DNA of 6,552 nt. It comes from AC-32 sp035473395. Lineage in GTDB: Bacteria > Actinomycetota > Thermoleophilia > Gaiellales > Gaiellaceae. The first letter of the stretch is position 1. The number at the start of each line of letters is the position of its first letter. The notes below the pieces were generated by a model, which worked only from the letters and a program-made list of their open reading frames with translations, searched no databases and had not been told where the DNA came from. The position numbers and the translations under genes were made by a program. The stretch covers positions 1-6,552 of the forward strand of contig DATIOF010000023.1 in assembly GCA_035473395.1 (NCBI GenBank). The letters run 5' to 3'. Of this stretch, positions 5,741-6,552 are shown piece by piece.

Positions 5741-5814
5741 GCGAGAGCGGCCGCGCGGGGGCGGAACGATGCCGCGTGTTTGCCTCAGGGGGAGAGGGTG
5801 GCGGCCGCTCTCGC
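5741..5814. repeat. 14-bp inverted repeat enclosing 46 bases (possible structured RNA)
   Basis: GCGAGAGCGGCCGC (5741-5754) and its exact reverse complement (5801-5814) can form a 14-bp stem. The enclosed segment has two further small stems, GCGG/CCGC (5761-5764 with 5772-5775) and CCTC/GAGG (5783-5786 with 5794-5797). Each has a 7-base loop, so a three-way junction can be drawn by hand. Caution: GCGGCCGC is itself a palindrome, so the independent evidence is mainly the GCGAGA/TCTCGC extension and the repeated octamer. The strand of any RNA is unknown. Confidence 0.45.
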
Positions 5815-5863
5815 CCGGACCGCCCAGAGCCTACACCGCACCCTCGGCGTGAACTAGGGCCAC

Positions 5864-5904
5864 CCGTATCAGGCGAAAACACGCGGCTGCCCAACCTGAT
5901 GCGG
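5864..5904. repeat. 10-bp stem with 21-base loop upstream of the adenosine deaminase gene
   Basis: CCGTATCAGG (5864-5873) pairs with CCTGATGCGG (5895-5904) over ten positions with a single G-U. The loop contains AAAACACGCGG. The G-U (rather than G-C) would make this a better RNA stem on the plus strand than on the minus strand, where it becomes an A-C mismatch. It ends 114 bases before the adenosine deaminase start. I cannot match it to a known riboswitch. Confidence 0.42.
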
Positions 5905-5981
5905 CAGGGGACCCCCGAGGCACACAGGTCCTCGACGACCGATGCATTCACGACCGCGCGAGCAGGACGCGCCCAGACCCT

Positions 5982-5996
5982 GGCTGAGGCTCAGCC
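5982..5996. repeat. GGCTGA-GGC-TCAGCC hairpin in the promoter region of the deaminase
   Basis: A perfect 6-bp inverted repeat with a 3-base spacer lies 10 bases before the TAGACT box and overlaps where a -35 element would be. It could be a small operator or just a chance GC hairpin. Confidence 0.35.
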
Positions 5997-6005
5997 GACC
6001 GCGTC

Positions 6006-6011
6006 TAGACT
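6006..6011 (+). promoter_or_regulatory. Probable -10 box TAGACT for a leaderless adenosine deaminase mRNA
   Basis: TAGACT fits the TANNNT pattern and ends 7 bases before the ATG at 6019. In actinobacteria this spacing typically places the transcription start at or next to the start codon, giving a leaderless message. No Shine-Dalgarno is present between the box and the ATG, which agrees with this. No clear -35 is visible. Confidence 0.5.
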
Positions 6012-6018
6012 CAGCGCC

Positions 6019-6552
6019 ATGTTCGAGGAGGGCCTCGCCGAGCTCCACACGCACCTCGGCGCGTCGGTTGCCTCCGAGATCATGTGGAGCCTCGCGCACG
6101 AGCAGGGCATCGCGCTCCCCGTCAAGGACTACTGGGAGTTCGACCGGCTCGTCACCATCGCCGACCCGCGCCGCGTCGACTCGCTCGACGCCCTCGACCA
6201 GATCTACCACTGGACCGAGCTGATCCAGTCCAGCCCGCTCGCGGTCGAGCGCTCGGTGCACACCGCGATCGGCGGCGCCTACCGCTCGCAGCACATCACG
6301 ACGCTCGAGCTGCGCTTCAACCCGATGAAGCGGAACCGCGGCGGAGAGCGCGACCTCGACCACATCATCATGGCCGCGATCCGCGGGCTCGACCGCGCGA
6401 GCCTCGAGTACCCGCTCGTCCGCGTCGGGCTGATCCTGATGATGGACCGCACCTTCGACGAGAAGCAGAACGCGACCATCATCGAGAAGGCGATCCGCTA
6501 CGCGCCGCGCGGGGTCGTCGGCGTCGACATCGCCGGCCCGCGCCCCGGCGGC
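6019..6552 (+). CDS. Adenosine deaminase family protein, N-terminal 178 residues (runs off the window)
   Basis: Metal-dependent deaminases of this family convert adenosine or deoxyadenosine to inosine in purine salvage, in the cytoplasm. The frame is open from ATG 6019 to the window end with no stop. The opening LAELHTHLGASV carries the HxH zinc ligands (His10 and His12) of the amidohydrolase barrel. HEQGIALP (27-34) and TLELRFNPMK follow at the expected distances. VVGVDIAGPRPGG at the right edge matches the family GIDLAGxE strand, with Arg where many members have Glu. The later catalytic motifs (HAGE and the SLNTDDP-like aspartate) lie beyond the window, so activity cannot be judged. The ATG directly precedes FEEG; the GAGGAGG at 6025-6031 is inside the coding sequence and is not its ribosome-binding site. 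Other family branches (AMP or adenine deaminase-like) remain possible, but the N-terminal motifs suit adenosine deaminase best. Confidence 0.85.
   Translation, partial: MFEEGLAELHTHLGASVASEIMWSLAHEQGIALPVKDYWEFDRLVTIADPRRVDSLDALDQIYHWTELIQSSPLAVERSVHTAIGGAYRSQHITTLELRFNPMKRNRGGERDLDHIIMAAIRGLDRASLEYPLVRVGLILMMDRTFDEKQNATIIEKAIRYAPRGVVGVDIAGPRPGG

Larger units (their letters stand above)
5594..6018. other. 425-bp non-coding region with several inverted repeats
   Basis: No reading frame on either strand here looks like a protein: the open frames are short, rich in Arg/Ser/Pro/Gly and shadow one another. Composition changes locally, with G runs at 5669-5673, 5677-5679 and 5694-5699 and purine-rich GAGAGAGCGAGAG around 5735-5747. 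Inverted repeats are AGGGAG/CTCCCT (5705-5710 with 5718-5723), a 14-bp pair (5741-5754 with 5801-5814), a 10-bp pair with one G-U (5864-5873 with 5895-5904) and GGCTGA/TCAGCC (5982-5987 with 5991-5996). No T tract marks a standard terminator for the patatin gene. I compared it by eye with tmRNA, SRP RNA, RNase P RNA, purine and cyclic-di-GMP riboswitch cores and recognised none. Confidence 0.6.

Noticed and set aside
5874..5925. Resemblance of AAAACACGCGG to the start of a cyclic-di-GMP-I riboswitch
   Set aside because: Only a few bases agree; the later GGGACGCAAAGCC core and tetraloop-receptor parts are missing.
5664..5951. A 95-residue minus-strand frame in the 5594-6018 gap
   Set aside because: Composition is Pro/Ser/Arg-rich, it spans the inverted repeats and shows no domain or ribosome-binding site; not a credible gene.

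Overview
This is a GC-rich stretch (roughly two thirds G+C, strong G/C preference at third codon positions) of a bacterial chromosome. Start codons include GTG and probably CTG, and several genes are tightly packed or overlap. The protein wording (a PimA-like mannosyltransferase paired with a UPF0104/LPG-synthase-type membrane protein, and transporter-type cNMP domains) suggests a high-GC actinobacterium, perhaps of the Thermoleophilia (Gaiellales/Solirubrobacterales). That placement is inference from general resemblance; the window holds no marker gene.

Layout. Bases 1-582 (+) hold the C-terminal end of a protein ending in a cyclic-nucleotide-binding (cNMP) domain, then a small gene that is a cNMP domain with no visible output domain. 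Bases 562-3621 (-) form one compact operon read right to left: a GT4 PimA-like glycosyltransferase, a UPF0104 polytopic membrane protein (4-bp GTGA overlap) and a short glycerate 2-kinase (about 26-bp overlap). The kinase runs tail-to-tail into the cNMP gene with a 21-bp overlap. Bases 3622-3895 are a divergent intergenic region with several inverted repeats, including a terminator-like hairpin in the leader of the minus-strand operon. Bases 3896-5593 (+) encode a patatin-like phospholipase with three C-terminal membrane segments. Bases 5594-6018 are a 425-bp gap with no convincing ORF but several inverted repeats. Bases 6019-6552 (+) are the N-terminal part of an adenosine deaminase, possibly leaderless.

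How it fits together. The minus-strand operon and the divergent patatin point to membrane glycolipid and phospholipid metabolism: a lipid-linked sugar transferase, a lipid-handling membrane protein and a lipid acyl hydrolase. The glycerate kinase has no obvious place in such a pathway and is the most intriguing partner. The cNMP genes and the adenosine deaminase look like separate units.

I see no CRISPR array, transposase, tRNA, rRNA or phage gene. Nothing here clearly amounts to a new defence or mobile system. The best leads are the two non-coding regions, the loss of the second Glu of the EX7E motif in the glycosyltransferase, the hidden N-terminus of the glycerate kinase and the stand-alone cNMP protein.
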